A DNA stretch of 35,686 nucleotides, from contig JANXZK010000024.1 of NCBI GenBank assembly GCA_025355565.1, forward strand, positions 1 to 35,686, in the 5' to 3' direction. This DNA is from a bacterium (GTDB lineage Bacteria; Patescibacteriota; Minisyncoccia; Phycocordibacterales; PALSA-1337). Made by a program: the position numbers and the translations under genes. Each line of letters opens with the position of its first letter. Within the stretch, counting starts at the first letter, position 1. This document shows, piece by piece, positions 8,669-17,480 of the stretch. The notes under the pieces were generated by a model. That model had not been told where the DNA came from, ran no database searches, and was given only the letters and a program-made list of their open reading frames with translations.

Positions 8669-10348
8669 ATGGTTAAAAGATGGTTTTCATTTATGGGGAG
8701 AGAGATACGCGGCTTGCACGAGGCGGCGTATCTTTTGGCATCTTTTGCCTTCCTCTCGCTCATATTAGCGCTCATCCGCGATAAACTTCTCGCATATACG
8801 TTCGGTGCGGGACACGCGCTCGATGTCTATTTTGCCGCATTCCGCATTCCCGATCTCATATTTGCCACTGTCGGATCATTGGTCTCTGCTTCCATATTGC
8901 TGCCGTATTTCATCGAACGATTTGAGACGTCGAAAGAAGATGGTAGGTCATTTTCCAGCGGAATATTCACTGTATTCTTCTCGATAATGATCGTGACCAG
9001 TGTGGTCGCATTCTTTTCGGCACCATGGCTAGTGCCAAAGCTACTGCCGGGATTCGCTCACGATGTCGCTCTCCCTGAACTCATCATCTCGATGCGTATC
9101 ATGCTCCTCTCACCGTTCCTGCTCGGATTGTCTAACCTGTTTTCTAGTTTGACACAGATGAATCATCGCTTCCTCGTTTATGCGGCTAGTCCTGTTGTAT
9201 ACAATGCCGGTATCATCGGCGGAGTGCTCATCGGATACCCACTATTCGGTATCACAGGTCTCGCTTGGGGAGTCGCGGGAGGAGCGCTCTTGCATATGGG
9301 TATACAGATCCCTTTTTTGCTGAGCGAAAAACTGATGCCAGTGTTCACGCTCCGGATCGCGTGGGCCGATATAGAGAAGATCGTCTTCTCTGCATTGCCG
9401 CGCACGTTCACCTTGTCAGCGAATCAGTTGGCTTCTTTCGTGCTCATATCTCTCGCGTCGCTCATGTCCGTGGGTTCGATATCAGTATTCAACTTTGCCT
9501 ACAATCTCCAGTCGGTCTCGCTCTCGCTCATAGGGGCGAGCTATTCATCGGCGGTCTTTCCGACGTTGTCACGCATGCTGTTCAAAGGCCACATCGATGA
9601 ATTCAAGGAAAAGATGATCGCCTCGGCTCAACATATCATCTTCTGGTCTATGCCGATCACTATTTTGTTTGTCGTCCTCCGTGCGCAGATCGTGAGGACG
9701 GTTTTGGGCGCAGGAAGATTCAACTGGGCTGATACGAGACTCACGGCGGCGATGCTCGCAATATTCGCCGTTTCTACGATCGGGCAGAGTCTCATCGTTT
9801 TGTTCGTCCGGTCCTTCTATGCGGAGGGGAAGACAGCCAAGCCCCTTGTCATCAATGCTATCTCGGCGGTATTTATCATCGCTACAGGATATCTCTTGGA
9901 TAAAGCTTTCTTTGCATTTCCGATATTTCGTTATTTCGTCGAGTCGCTGATGAAGGTAGATGGTCAGGTCGGTACTAGTGTCCTAGTTCTAGCTATAGCG
10001 TTTTCCATGGGAGTCGTACTGAATACCATCATGCATTGGTGGACTTATGAAAAAGTCTACAAAGGATTTACGAAACCTGTGGCGACGACATTGTTCCAGA
10101 CATTTTCCGCGTCGGTCATCATGGGCTATGTCGCATTCCGATCATTGCGCCTCTTTGCCATCGTCTTTCCGCTCACGAAAGTCTGGGGAGTCTTCCTGCA
10201 AGGTTTGTGCGCCGGAATATTTGGTCTCGTCGCCTTCGTCTTCATGCTCATGTTGCTAAAGAATAGAGAGCTGGTCCAGGTCTGGAGCACTCTACACAAA
10301 AAGATCTGGAAGGTGGCGGTGCCACCGGCGGAGGTGGAACATATATAG
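8669..10348 (+). CDS. murJ: Lipid II flippase MurJ/MviN
   Basis: A 559-residue polytopic protein of the MOP/MviN superfamily that flips lipid II across the membrane for peptidoglycan synthesis. Visible family features are the N-terminal LRDKLLAYTFGAGHALDVYFAAFRIPDL-type segment (split around the RDKLLA motif), then LGLSNLFSSLTQMNHRF, PRTFTLSANQLASFV, and GASYSSAVFPTLSRM. About 14 hydrophobic segments span the length. It is slightly longer than E. coli MurJ (about 510), mostly at the C terminus. The ATG follows immediately after the upstream TAG with no gap, so it is probably translationally coupled to the O-antigen ligase-like gene. Together they suggest assembly of lipid-linked cell-wall or surface glycans. 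Confidence 0.9.
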   Translation: MVKRWFSFMGREIRGLHEAAYLLASFAFLSLILALIRDKLLAYTFGAGHALDVYFAAFRIPDLIFATVGSLVSASILLPYFIERFETSKEDGRSFSSGIFTVFFSIMIVTSVVAFFSAPWLVPKLLPGFAHDVALPELIISMRIMLLSPFLLGLSNLFSSLTQMNHRFLVYAASPVVYNAGIIGGVLIGYPLFGITGLAWGVAGGALLHMGIQIPFLLSEKLMPVFTLRIAWADIEKIVFSALPRTFTLSANQLASFVLISLASLMSVGSISVFNFAYNLQSVSLSLIGASYSSAVFPTLSRMLFKGHIDEFKEKMIASAQHIIFWSMPITILFVVLRAQIVRTVLGAGRFNWADTRLTAAMLAIFAVSTIGQSLIVLFVRSFYAEGKTAKPLVINAISAVFIIATGYLLDKAFFAFPIFRYFVESLMKVDGQVGTSVLVLAIAFSMGVVLNTIMHWWTYEKVYKGFTKPVATTLFQTFSASVIMGYVAFRSLRLFAIVFPLTKVWGVFLQGLCAGIFGLVAFVFMLMLLKNRELVQVWSTLHKKIWKVAVPPAEVEHI

Positions 10349-10349
10349 A

Positions 10350-10385
10350 TATAATTGTGGTAAATCTGTACCAATCTGCTAATAT
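10350..10385 (+). promoter_or_regulatory. Candidate lepA promoter elements
   Basis: A perfect TATAAT lies at 10350-10355, and an extended -10 TGCTAATAT lies at 10377-10385, ending 11 nt before the lepA ATG. TTGTGG (10355-10360) could be a -35 for the second, with a long 19-bp spacer. Which one is used cannot be decided from sequence. Confidence 0.3.
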
Positions 10386-10396
10386 GGCTGTACACG

Positions 10397-12256
10397 ATGA
10401 ATCCTGCCAATATACGAAACTTTTCGATCATAGCACATATCGACCACGGCAAGTCCACACTTGCCGATAGGATGCTCGAAATAACCGGCACTATTGAGAA
10501 ACGCAAGATGCAGGAGCAGGTTCTCGATTCTATGGAACTGGAGCGTGAAAGAGGGATTACCATAAAGATGCAGCCAGTCAGAATGGCGTGGAGCATGGAA
10601 CGGGAAGAAGGCACCCAGCAGGGTGAAGCGACGAAGCAGAGTAAGGAGGAATACATCTTGAATCTGATCGACACTCCTGGCCATATCGATTTCTCATACG
10701 AAGTCTCGCGCGCACTCAAAGCTGTTGAAGGTTCGATCCTCCTGGTCGATGCTACACAAGGGGTACAAGCGCAGACGCTCACGACATTGAATATGGCCCG
10801 TGAAGCAGGTCTCACGATCATCCCAGTAGTTTCCAAGATCGATTCACCACTCTCGAGCACGGATGAAGTGGTTGCCGAAGTGTGTCAATTGCTCGGATGC
10901 GAAAAGAGCGAAGTCCTCAAAGTCTCTGGGCGAACAGGAGAGGGTGTGGCTCACCTGCTGGATCAGATAGTTCTTCGAGTGCCGTCACCGATAGAAGCGA
11001 CAGAAAAACTAGCCTCTCGAGATTCTTCTCAAGCTTTTAGGTCGCTCATTTTCGATTTTCAATATTCCAATCATACAGGAGTGATCGTTTTCGTGCGCGT
11101 GATGAGCGGCGAAGTGAAGAGACATGATAGGCTCTTGTTCAAGATCGCTGAAAGGGAATTTGAGGCGATAGAAGTTGGCATCTTCAAACCAGACAATACT
11201 CCTGCTGAGAGACTCGGTGAGGGTGAGATCGGCTACATCGTTACGGGGATAAAAGAACCTGGTGTTGCTTCAGTTGGAGATACCGTCTCATCGAACAAGG
11301 ACGCTCTGCCACCGCTCCCCGGATATATGAGCCCGCGACCAGTGGTCTGGGCTTCGATATATCCTCTGAGCCAGGATGATCTGTCGCTCTTGCGTCAAGC
11401 GCTGGGGAGGTTGCGCCTCACGGATTCATCATTTACATATGAAGAGGAATCTTCAGGTACTCTCGGAAAAGGTTACCGATGCGGATTCCTGGGGATGCTC
11501 CACATGGAGATCATCACTGAGCGATTGCGCCGAGAATTTAACCTGGAACTCGTGGTCACACAACCGTCCATCACCTATTCTGTGACGATGAAAGGCGGCA
11601 AAGAGGTCACGATATATTCGCCAGCCTTGTTTCCGGATGACCACGACATCATCGCTGTCTCTGAGCCGATCGTCACGATGAAGATCATCACCCCTCCGAC
11701 ATATCTAGGGGTCTTGATGAGATTGCTCTATGAGCACGAAGCAGAAGTCTTGGCTACTGAAAATTTCGGAGATAATAGGACGATGCTCACTTCTCACATG
11801 CCGCTTCGCGAGCTGATGCGCAATTTTTTCGATGAAGTGAAGAGCGCCACATCTGGCTATGCCTCTATCTCATATGACATCACAGAGAATCGCAAAGCCG
11901 ACGTTATCCGCATGGATATCATGGTGGCTGACGAACCCGTGGTTGCCTTTGCCCGCGTCATCTCGAGGCGCCGTGCGCAGGAGGAAGCTACTCAGATGGT
12001 TGAGAAGCTGCATCGGATCATGCCTCGCGAACTATTTACGTATAAGATCCAAGCCAAGGCGTTCGGGCGCATCATCGCATCCGAGAGCATCTCCGGTAAG
12101 AAGAAGGACGCCGCCGCCACGTTGTCTGGTGGAGATATCACTCGCAAGATGAAGCTACGTGAGAAACAGAAAGAAGGTCGCAAGAGATTGAAGGAACATG
12201 GTGCTGTCAACATTCCTCAAGATGTTTTCGTGAAGATGATGAGAGCGGGAGAGTGA
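10397..12256 (+). CDS. lepA: Elongation factor 4 (LepA), translational GTPase
   Basis: A 619-residue ribosome-associated GTPase, with G1 AHIDHGKST (residues 13-21), the switch region LERERGITIKMQ, G3 DTPGH (about 91-95), domain II, the LepA-specific GFLGMLHMEIITERL segment, and the C-terminal GGDITRKMKLREKQKEGRKR motif with a conserved end. Two oddities are visible. The loop after switch I carries about ten extra residues (WSMEREEGTQQGEATKQSKE) relative to E. coli LepA. The G4 motif reads SKID (S146) where the family has NKxD, and the G5 motif is SGRTG. All other signatures are intact, so the protein is probably functional. The start gives the expected N terminus, NIRNFSIIAHIDHG. Confidence 0.95.
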   Translation: MNPANIRNFSIIAHIDHGKSTLADRMLEITGTIEKRKMQEQVLDSMELERERGITIKMQPVRMAWSMEREEGTQQGEATKQSKEEYILNLIDTPGHIDFSYEVSRALKAVEGSILLVDATQGVQAQTLTTLNMAREAGLTIIPVVSKIDSPLSSTDEVVAEVCQLLGCEKSEVLKVSGRTGEGVAHLLDQIVLRVPSPIEATEKLASRDSSQAFRSLIFDFQYSNHTGVIVFVRVMSGEVKRHDRLLFKIAEREFEAIEVGIFKPDNTPAERLGEGEIGYIVTGIKEPGVASVGDTVSSNKDALPPLPGYMSPRPVVWASIYPLSQDDLSLLRQALGRLRLTDSSFTYEEESSGTLGKGYRCGFLGMLHMEIITERLRREFNLELVVTQPSITYSVTMKGGKEVTIYSPALFPDDHDIIAVSEPIVTMKIITPPTYLGVLMRLLYEHEAEVLATENFGDNRTMLTSHMPLRELMRNFFDEVKSATSGYASISYDITENRKADVIRMDIMVADEPVVAFARVISRRRAQEEATQMVEKLHRIMPRELFTYKIQAKAFGRIIASESISGKKKDAAATLSGGDITRKMKLREKQKEGRKRLKEHGAVNIPQDVFVKMMRAGE

Positions 12257-12491
12257 TCAATAATGTTAAATTGAAAATCCGAGATGGAGAATGGAATATT
12301 CAACATGTAAAGATGTATTTCTATATATTTATTGTGATAAAATATCCTCATTCGTGATCGAGTGACCTGCAAGCTCGGCTTCGAAAAATCAAATAATTCA
12401 TTCTCTCGGAAGAGAAGCCTGTTTAGGGAAACAGGGGATTTTTTGTTTTTGGGTAAGTGTGTGATTACTAAATATAAAGGTATTCAATTAT
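12257..12491. other. Intergenic region between lepA and rhuM-like gene
   Basis: 235 bp with no credible protein gene. It contains a small hairpin (tctct-cgga-agaga, 12402-12415), a terminator hairpin (12418-12444), and a possible upstream -10 (TAAAAT, 12338-12343). Together these could form a short RNA of about 100 nt or an untranslated leader with an attenuator. The region is AT-rich compared with its neighbours. Confidence 0.4.
12418..12444 (+). terminator. Rho-independent terminator before the RhuM-like gene
   Basis: A 7-bp stem (cctgttt 12418-12424, aaacagg 12429-12435) has a 4-nt loop and is followed by a T6 run (12439-12444) and more T residues. It lies about 160 bp after lepA and 48 bp before the RhuM-like start. 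It ends either lepA or a short intergenic transcript. Confidence 0.65.
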
Positions 12492-12995
12492 ATGAATAAA
12501 AATGCAGATAATATTGTCATTTATACAGACGATAAAGGCAAGATCAAATTGAGAGCGGATATAGAAAGGGAGACGATTTGGGCTTCACAAGCAGAAATAG
12601 CACATCTATTTTTGGCAGAGCGGTCAGTCGTTACGAAGCATATACAGAACATATTTAGTGACAATGAGGTAGATAAGAAAAGCAATGTGCAAATTTTGCA
12701 CATTGCAAAATCTGACAGACCGGTGTCAGTATATTCTCTAGATATTATCCTAGCTGTTGGTTATCGAACAAATTCAGCAAACGCTATAAAATTTCGCGTC
12801 TGGGCTACAAGTATTTTACGTGAATATTTAGTAAAAGGTTACACCATAAATGGTCGAGGACATCAGAAACTACCAGAACAGATGGAAGGTTTGACGGAAG
12901 CAATCGATCTTATTCGGTCAAATAGAAATCCAGGAAAATTAAAGGGCAGGATCACTATTAGACTGACTAAAAATCTTGAACAAAATAATCAATAA
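12492..12995 (+). CDS. Short RhuM-family protein
   Basis: A 167-residue protein with the N-terminal RhuM core: VIYTDDKGKIKLRADIERETIW, split by the family's ASQAEIAHLF helix-turn-helix-like segment, then SNVQILHIAKSDRPVSVYSLD, then ILAVGYRTNSANAIKFRVWAT and LREYLVKGYTING. RhuM proteins occur in pathogenicity islands and mobile regions; their biochemical role is not established. Many relatives are about 300 residues long, so this copy lacks the usual C-terminal half and ends with a basic helix-rich tail (IRSNRNPGKLKGRITIRLTK). A possible Shine-Dalgarno AAAGG lies about 12 nt before the ATG. The surrounding AT-rich gap and family distribution suggest horizontal acquisition. It is followed after 8 bp by the nuclease-like gene. 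Confidence 0.75.
   Translation: MNKNADNIVIYTDDKGKIKLRADIERETIWASQAEIAHLFLAERSVVTKHIQNIFSDNEVDKKSNVQILHIAKSDRPVSVYSLDIILAVGYRTNSANAIKFRVWATSILREYLVKGYTINGRGHQKLPEQMEGLTEAIDLIRSNRNPGKLKGRITIRLTKNLEQNNQ
12682..12706. repeat. 25-bp palindrome inside the RhuM-like gene
   Basis: Arms gcaatgtgcaaa and tttgcacattgc are perfectly complementary around a single T. The palindrome encodes part of the conserved SNVQILHIAK segment, so it may be chance, but a self-binding operator for a DNA-binding RhuM protein is conceivable. Confidence 0.5.
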
Positions 12996-13003
12996 CAAAT
13001 CAT

Positions 13004-13576
13004 ATGAAAACAGAAAATATATCATTGGAATTGCGTCGTGGTGGTAGGTGGAATTGGAAACCCGTTGGAATCATTGTTTGCATCATTATACTGGTCGCAG
13101 CTTCCGCGTGGATCGTAGCATCGAGCCATATTTCAAGTCAATTCCATGTCTACTATAGCCTTGATGGCCGTCATAACGACAAGGAACTCATCAAGGTGAT
13201 AGATAACGCCGACAAATATGTCTATTTTGCTATCTATTTCTTCACCAAGAATTCGATAGCTGATGCATTAGTGCGTGCCGAGAAGAGAGGAGTAGATGTC
13301 CTAGGAATCATGGACCGGGACGCTAGTCTGGAATCGAATGCGAAAGTCCTGGAGCGATTACGGGAGGCGAATATCAGAGTGCTAACGCAAAAGCATCAGG
13401 AGGGAATCATGCATGTGAAAGCACTGGTGACTGAGAAAGCATACGCATCTGGCAGCTATAACTGGACGGACAGCGCGAATAATATAAATGATGAAATACT
13501 GGAAATCGGCACGAATGAAAGCGTCAGGAAACAGTATTTGTCGATCATTAAAAAGATATTAACAATCAATCAATAA
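13004..13576 (+). CDS. Membrane-anchored phospholipase D-like nuclease (Nuc type)
   Basis: A 190-residue protein with one N-terminal membrane segment (about residues 21-43) and a single extracytoplasmic PLD domain. The domain shows YVYFAIYFFTKNSIADALVR, then KRGVDVLGIMDR, and an HKD-type motif MHVKALVTE followed by ASGSYNWTDSANNINDE, the signature of Nuc-like endonucleases and cardiolipin synthase relatives. The classical motif is HxK(x)4D; here the acidic position is Glu. Nuc enzymes act as dimers with one HKD each, so a single motif is sufficient. The likely role is cleavage of nucleic acid outside the membrane, possibly for nucleotide salvage or DNA uptake (inference). It lies in an operon with the RhuM-like gene (8 bp upstream) and an OB-fold gene (1 bp downstream). 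Confidence 0.8.
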   Translation: MKTENISLELRRGGRWNWKPVGIIVCIIILVAASAWIVASSHISSQFHVYYSLDGRHNDKELIKVIDNADKYVYFAIYFFTKNSIADALVRAEKRGVDVLGIMDRDASLESNAKVLERLREANIRVLTQKHQEGIMHVKALVTEKAYASGSYNWTDSANNINDEILEIGTNESVRKQYLSIIKKILTINQ

Positions 13577-13577
13577 A

Positions 13578-14042
13578 ATGAAAAATAAATATAACAACAA
13601 ATTTGCATGGATTACTGGTGCGATCGTCGCGCTCATAATAGTTGCCATCGTTATGATAAGTTCTAACCGGGGCGATGCGGAGGCACTCACATTGCGTTCG
13701 AATGGCTCAGATTCGAATAATGCTCTGGCGACAGGTGTGGACGGTACAAAGCTAGTCGGTGACGGTGATTATGATTACACGGAAGCGGTAGATCATATAG
13801 GGGAAAAGGCAACAGTTACGGGAACTGTACAGAAAGTCTTTACGTCCAAATCGGGCACGGTATTCTTTGATTTCTGTGATGATTTCGCGACGTGTCCATT
13901 TTCTGCCGTGATCTTTGCTGGAGATGCGGGAAAATTCAAAGATTTGTCACAATATGAGCGAAAAGTGAAGATATCTGGACTCATCAAGTCATATCAGGGA
14001 AAAGCAGAGATAGTGATAAATAGCAGAGAACAAATACAATAA
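13578..14042 (+). CDS. Membrane-anchored OB-fold protein
   Basis: A 154-residue protein with an N-terminal membrane segment (about residues 11-29), a short linker, and an OB-fold (about 70-152). It shows AVDHIGEKATVTGTVQKVF, TVFFDFCDDF, FSAVIFAGDAGKF, and VKISGLIKSYQGKAEIVINS. This pattern resembles the OB domain often found attached to secreted thermonuclease- or PLD-type nucleases. Here the nuclease is encoded separately, one base upstream, which supports a shared extracytoplasmic nucleic-acid-related task. Two cysteines in FCDDFATCPF could form a disulfide. Ligand binding itself is inferred. Confidence 0.7.
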   Translation: MKNKYNNKFAWITGAIVALIIVAIVMISSNRGDAEALTLRSNGSDSNNALATGVDGTKLVGDGDYDYTEAVDHIGEKATVTGTVQKVFTSKSGTVFFDFCDDFATCPFSAVIFAGDAGKFKDLSQYERKVKISGLIKSYQGKAEIVINSREQIQ

Positions 14043-14108
14043 CCGAGATAATCTCATGGTGGTCGAGATTTTGTCGTGACTTTGTGTTGTGTTAGACTTG
14101 AATCCATC

Positions 14109-15914
14109 ATGTCTACTCATCATTCTCCCCAAATAAAGTATCCAAAGGTTAAGATCTTGGATGTGTTAAAGGAATATTGGGTTTCGATGAAGCCGGTTAA
14201 ATGGTGGTATCTCCTTGCTGCTGTGTGTTTTGCATTGGGCACGCTGTTATCGAGTGTCATTGGACCGTTGTATTTGAAGAAATTCTTTGACACGCTATCT
14301 GGAGCGACATCGCCGATCGCGGCCGTGCCAGTGCTCATAGGTATCATAACGACGATATTTCTTCTCAATTTGGCTAGTGTATTTTGCCGAAGGCTGGGGA
14401 ATCACCTGGACAGCTATACTTTCACCACAGTATCAGTGGGTTTGCGAACACGCGCCTTCGGATATTTCATCGAGCACTCTCATCATTTCTTCTCGAATAA
14501 CTTTACGGGAAGTCTGGTACAGCGTGTCAATCGCTTGTCTAGGGCATTCCAGACTATTACGGATCGGCTTTATTACAACATCATTCCGACAGCTGTTCGA
14601 GTCGTCGGTATCATCATTGTCCTCTCGGTCACTTTCAAGATTCTTGCACTAGTTATCGGTATCTGGGTTATATTCCTTTTCTTTGCTTCATATCTTTCTG
14701 CCCAATGGAAACTGAAATGGAGCGTTCTCACTGCAGAGGCGGATTCACGTGTTTCCGCGTCTCTTTCTGATTCGCTCAGCAATCATTCCACGATCCAATT
14801 ATTCTCTGGTCATGGCACGGAGAATAGAAGAATCGGTGGAGTTGTGAGAGAACATGCACGTTTATGGATGGCTCGCTGGAATGTCGACATGATCACGGAT
14901 AGCATACAGGCCTTAATTAATATCTCCATTCAGTTTGCAGTATTCTATGTGACGATCAAGTATTGGGGACAAGGTTTGGTGACTATAGGTACGTTCGTTT
15001 TAGCTCAGGCTTACATCATCAGTTTGAATGAAGATCTCTGGCAGTCAAGTCGTCTCATTCGCGATATGTATGAGTCGTTTGCGGATTCGAAAGAAGCAGT
15101 AGAAATCATGAAATTGCCTCACTCTGTTAAGGATGTTACAGGAGCGAAACCATTGGTTGTAGATATGGGGAAAATTGAGCTCAGGGATGTTCGTTTTGGT
15201 TTTTCAGAGGCGAAATCTACACTGAACGGTATCTCTCTCGATATCAAACCAGGCGAGAGGGTGGGTTTGATCGGTCCTTCTGGCGCGGGAAAATCGACTT
15301 TGGTAAGGCTGCTTTTGCGCCTATATGACATCCAAAGCGGCAAGATAGTCATAGATGGTCAGGATATCTCAGAGGTTACGCAGGGAAGTCTGCGTGATTC
15401 GATAAGTTTCGTGCCACAGGACCCGATACTCTTCCATCGAACTTTGAAGGAGAACATCCTTTATGGTAGGACTGACGCGAGCGATGAACAAGTGGTGAAT
15501 GCGGCAAAGCTGGCACATTGTCATGAGTTCATCTCAACTTTCCAATATGGTTATGACACATTCGTCGGCGAAAGGGGTATCAAACTCTCTGGTGGAGAGC
15601 GTCAACGTGTGGCGATCGCCAGAGCGATCTTGAAGAATGCGCCGATCCTCGTGCTGGATGAGGCAACTTCCAGTCTGGATTCGCATTCGGAGATACTCAT
15701 CCAAGACGCGCTGGATACTCTCATGAAAGGCAAGACGGTGATCTCGATCGCTCATCGCCTATCTACCATCCGCAAGATGAATAGGATCGTGGTCATCGAT
15801 CATGGACAGATCATCGAGCAAGGTAGTCATGATGAACTTATCGAGAAAAATGGTCTCTATGCCAGATTGTGGTCTCTGCAGTCCGAAGGGTTCATTAAGG
15901 ATAGTGCTGAGTAA
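14109..15914 (+). CDS. ABC exporter with fused membrane and ATPase domains
   Basis: A 601-residue half-transporter that works as a dimer. Six membrane helices occupy about residues 30-320, and the ATPase domain the rest: Walker A GPSGAGKS (389-396), Q-loop FVPQDPILF, signature LSGGERQRVAIARAI, Walker B ILVLDEATSSLD, and switch ISIAHRLST. This is the MsbA/multidrug-type exporter architecture; the substrate (lipid, drug or peptide) cannot be read from sequence. The ATG at 14109 (MSTHHSPQIK) is preferred over a GTG at 14076. TGTTAGACT lies about 10 nt upstream and may be an extended -10, which would give a very short leader. Confidence 0.88.
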   Translation: MSTHHSPQIKYPKVKILDVLKEYWVSMKPVKWWYLLAAVCFALGTLLSSVIGPLYLKKFFDTLSGATSPIAAVPVLIGIITTIFLLNLASVFCRRLGNHLDSYTFTTVSVGLRTRAFGYFIEHSHHFFSNNFTGSLVQRVNRLSRAFQTITDRLYYNIIPTAVRVVGIIIVLSVTFKILALVIGIWVIFLFFASYLSAQWKLKWSVLTAEADSRVSASLSDSLSNHSTIQLFSGHGTENRRIGGVVREHARLWMARWNVDMITDSIQALINISIQFAVFYVTIKYWGQGLVTIGTFVLAQAYIISLNEDLWQSSRLIRDMYESFADSKEAVEIMKLPHSVKDVTGAKPLVVDMGKIELRDVRFGFSEAKSTLNGISLDIKPGERVGLIGPSGAGKSTLVRLLLRLYDIQSGKIVIDGQDISEVTQGSLRDSISFVPQDPILFHRTLKENILYGRTDASDEQVVNAAKLAHCHEFISTFQYGYDTFVGERGIKLSGGERQRVAIARAILKNAPILVLDEATSSLDSHSEILIQDALDTLMKGKTVISIAHRLSTIRKMNRIVVIDHGQIIEQGSHDELIEKNGLYARLWSLQSEGFIKDSAE

Positions 15915-15962
15915 TAAACGCAGATACCTTATACTTAATACCCAACGTTCCCAATTACCATT

Positions 15963-17480
15963 ATGACCCAAACAGAAGCTCTCACTATCATGAAAACAGG
16001 CAAGAATGTCTTCGTCACCGGTGCGGCTGGTAGCGGAAAGACGTACGTGATAAATGAGTACATCAAGTATCTGAAGAGCCATAACATCGCCGTTGGTATC
16101 ACTGCATCGACCGGCATCGCGGCAACGCATATGGGAGGAGTGACGATACATTCGTGGGCGGGGATAGGGATCAACGATAGTTTGACAAGATCGCAGTTAG
16201 AAGAGATCGCCGAGAAGAAGCATATAAGGTCAAAGATCGAGGTTGCAAAAGTTCTCATTATCGACGAAGTCTCGATGTTGCATCATTTTCGTTTGGACAT
16301 GGTGGATCGAGTATTACAGAGGATAAAGAAATCAGAACAGCCATTCGGGGGTATACAGGTTGTCCTTTGTGGGGATTTCTTCCAATTGCCGCCGATAGCG
16401 CGTCTTGGCGAGCCTCAGGCAAGGTTTATCTATGAATCTGGCGCATGGAAGGATGGGAAGTTCACCGTTTGTTACCTCGGTGAAAATTTTAGGCAGATCA
16501 ATGATCCGAGCTTGAATATATTGAATGACATCAGAGCCGGGGAAGTGGGAGAGGAATCTTACGGATTGCTGATGAGTAGGAGTGCGGGAAAACTGAAGGA
16601 GCAGGGAGGAGGACGAAAGGAGAGTGGAGATTGGTCAGAAAGGACGATAGATTCGAGCAATAATGAAATGGAACAGGATGCAATATCAACGAAGCTCTAT
16701 ACTCACAATATCGACGTTGACTCGATCAATGACATGGAGCTGGTAAAAATGGACGGGTATGAAACGATATATGAGATGATGACCAAGGGAAAAAAGCCGT
16801 TAGTCGAAGCCCTGAAGAAATCATGCCTAGCACCAGAGAAGCTGCGACTCAAGAAAGGAGCACGAGTGATCTGTGTGAAGAATAATTTTGAAGAGGGCTA
16901 CGTGAATGGGACTCTCGGCGTAGTCGTCTCGTGCGGCTTCGGTGTTGACCCGATCATACAGACTGCGCTGACGCCTGATCATCCAAATGGCCGCAGGATA
17001 ACCATAAGCAAAGCGACATGGATGATACAAGATGATACAAAGATATTGGCGGAGCTCACACAGTATCCTCTGCGGCTAGCCTGGGCTATAACTGTGCACA
17101 AGAGTCAGGGAATGAGTCTGGATGCTGTCGAAGTAGACCTGTCAAAGTCATTCGAGCCGGGGATGGGCTATGTTGCCTTGTCACGTGTCCGAACTCTGGC
17201 AGGTCTAAAGATCATCGGTATAAATGAAATGGCGCTCAGGGTCAATCCTTTGGTCCTCGAATATGACAGACATTTGAAAGATCTATCGGCGAAAGCAGAA
17301 AGCATCATAGAGCATACCGATTCCAAGGATATCGAAATGGCGCACAAGGAATTCCTGGCATTTTCGGCACCTCTGCACAAATCGAAGAAAAAGAGAGGTT
17401 CCATATATGTTACTCATACCGGAGTGCCTCGATCGGGTTCAATCTCGACGCTCTGCGTGCCGGATAATATCCAAAGATGA
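15963..17480 (+). CDS. PIF1-like superfamily 1 DNA helicase
   Basis: A 505-residue ATP-dependent 5'-3' helicase-like protein. Motifs visible are Walker A GAAGSGKT (residues 20-27), ITASTGIAATHMGG (Ia), VLIIDEVSML (Walker B), LCGDFFQLPP (III), ENFRQ (IV), and the C-terminal AWAITVHKSQGMSLD and YVALSRVRTLAGLKI (V/VI), all typical of PIF1/RecD-like enzymes in DNA repair and replication-fork maintenance. Residues about 205-230 form a low-complexity Gly/Lys/Glu-rich insertion. The last ~24 codons overlap, tail to tail, the 3' end of the MacB-like gene on the other strand, and the C-terminal tail there (GSISTLCVPDNIQR) is probably unstructured. A TATACT at 15930-15935 may be its promoter. Confidence 0.88.
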   Translation: MTQTEALTIMKTGKNVFVTGAAGSGKTYVINEYIKYLKSHNIAVGITASTGIAATHMGGVTIHSWAGIGINDSLTRSQLEEIAEKKHIRSKIEVAKVLIIDEVSMLHHFRLDMVDRVLQRIKKSEQPFGGIQVVLCGDFFQLPPIARLGEPQARFIYESGAWKDGKFTVCYLGENFRQINDPSLNILNDIRAGEVGEESYGLLMSRSAGKLKEQGGGRKESGDWSERTIDSSNNEMEQDAISTKLYTHNIDVDSINDMELVKMDGYETIYEMMTKGKKPLVEALKKSCLAPEKLRLKKGARVICVKNNFEEGYVNGTLGVVVSCGFGVDPIIQTALTPDHPNGRRITISKATWMIQDDTKILAELTQYPLRLAWAITVHKSQGMSLDAVEVDLSKSFEPGMGYVALSRVRTLAGLKIIGINEMALRVNPLVLEYDRHLKDLSAKAESIIEHTDSKDIEMAHKEFLAFSAPLHKSKKKRGSIYVTHTGVPRSGSISTLCVPDNIQR

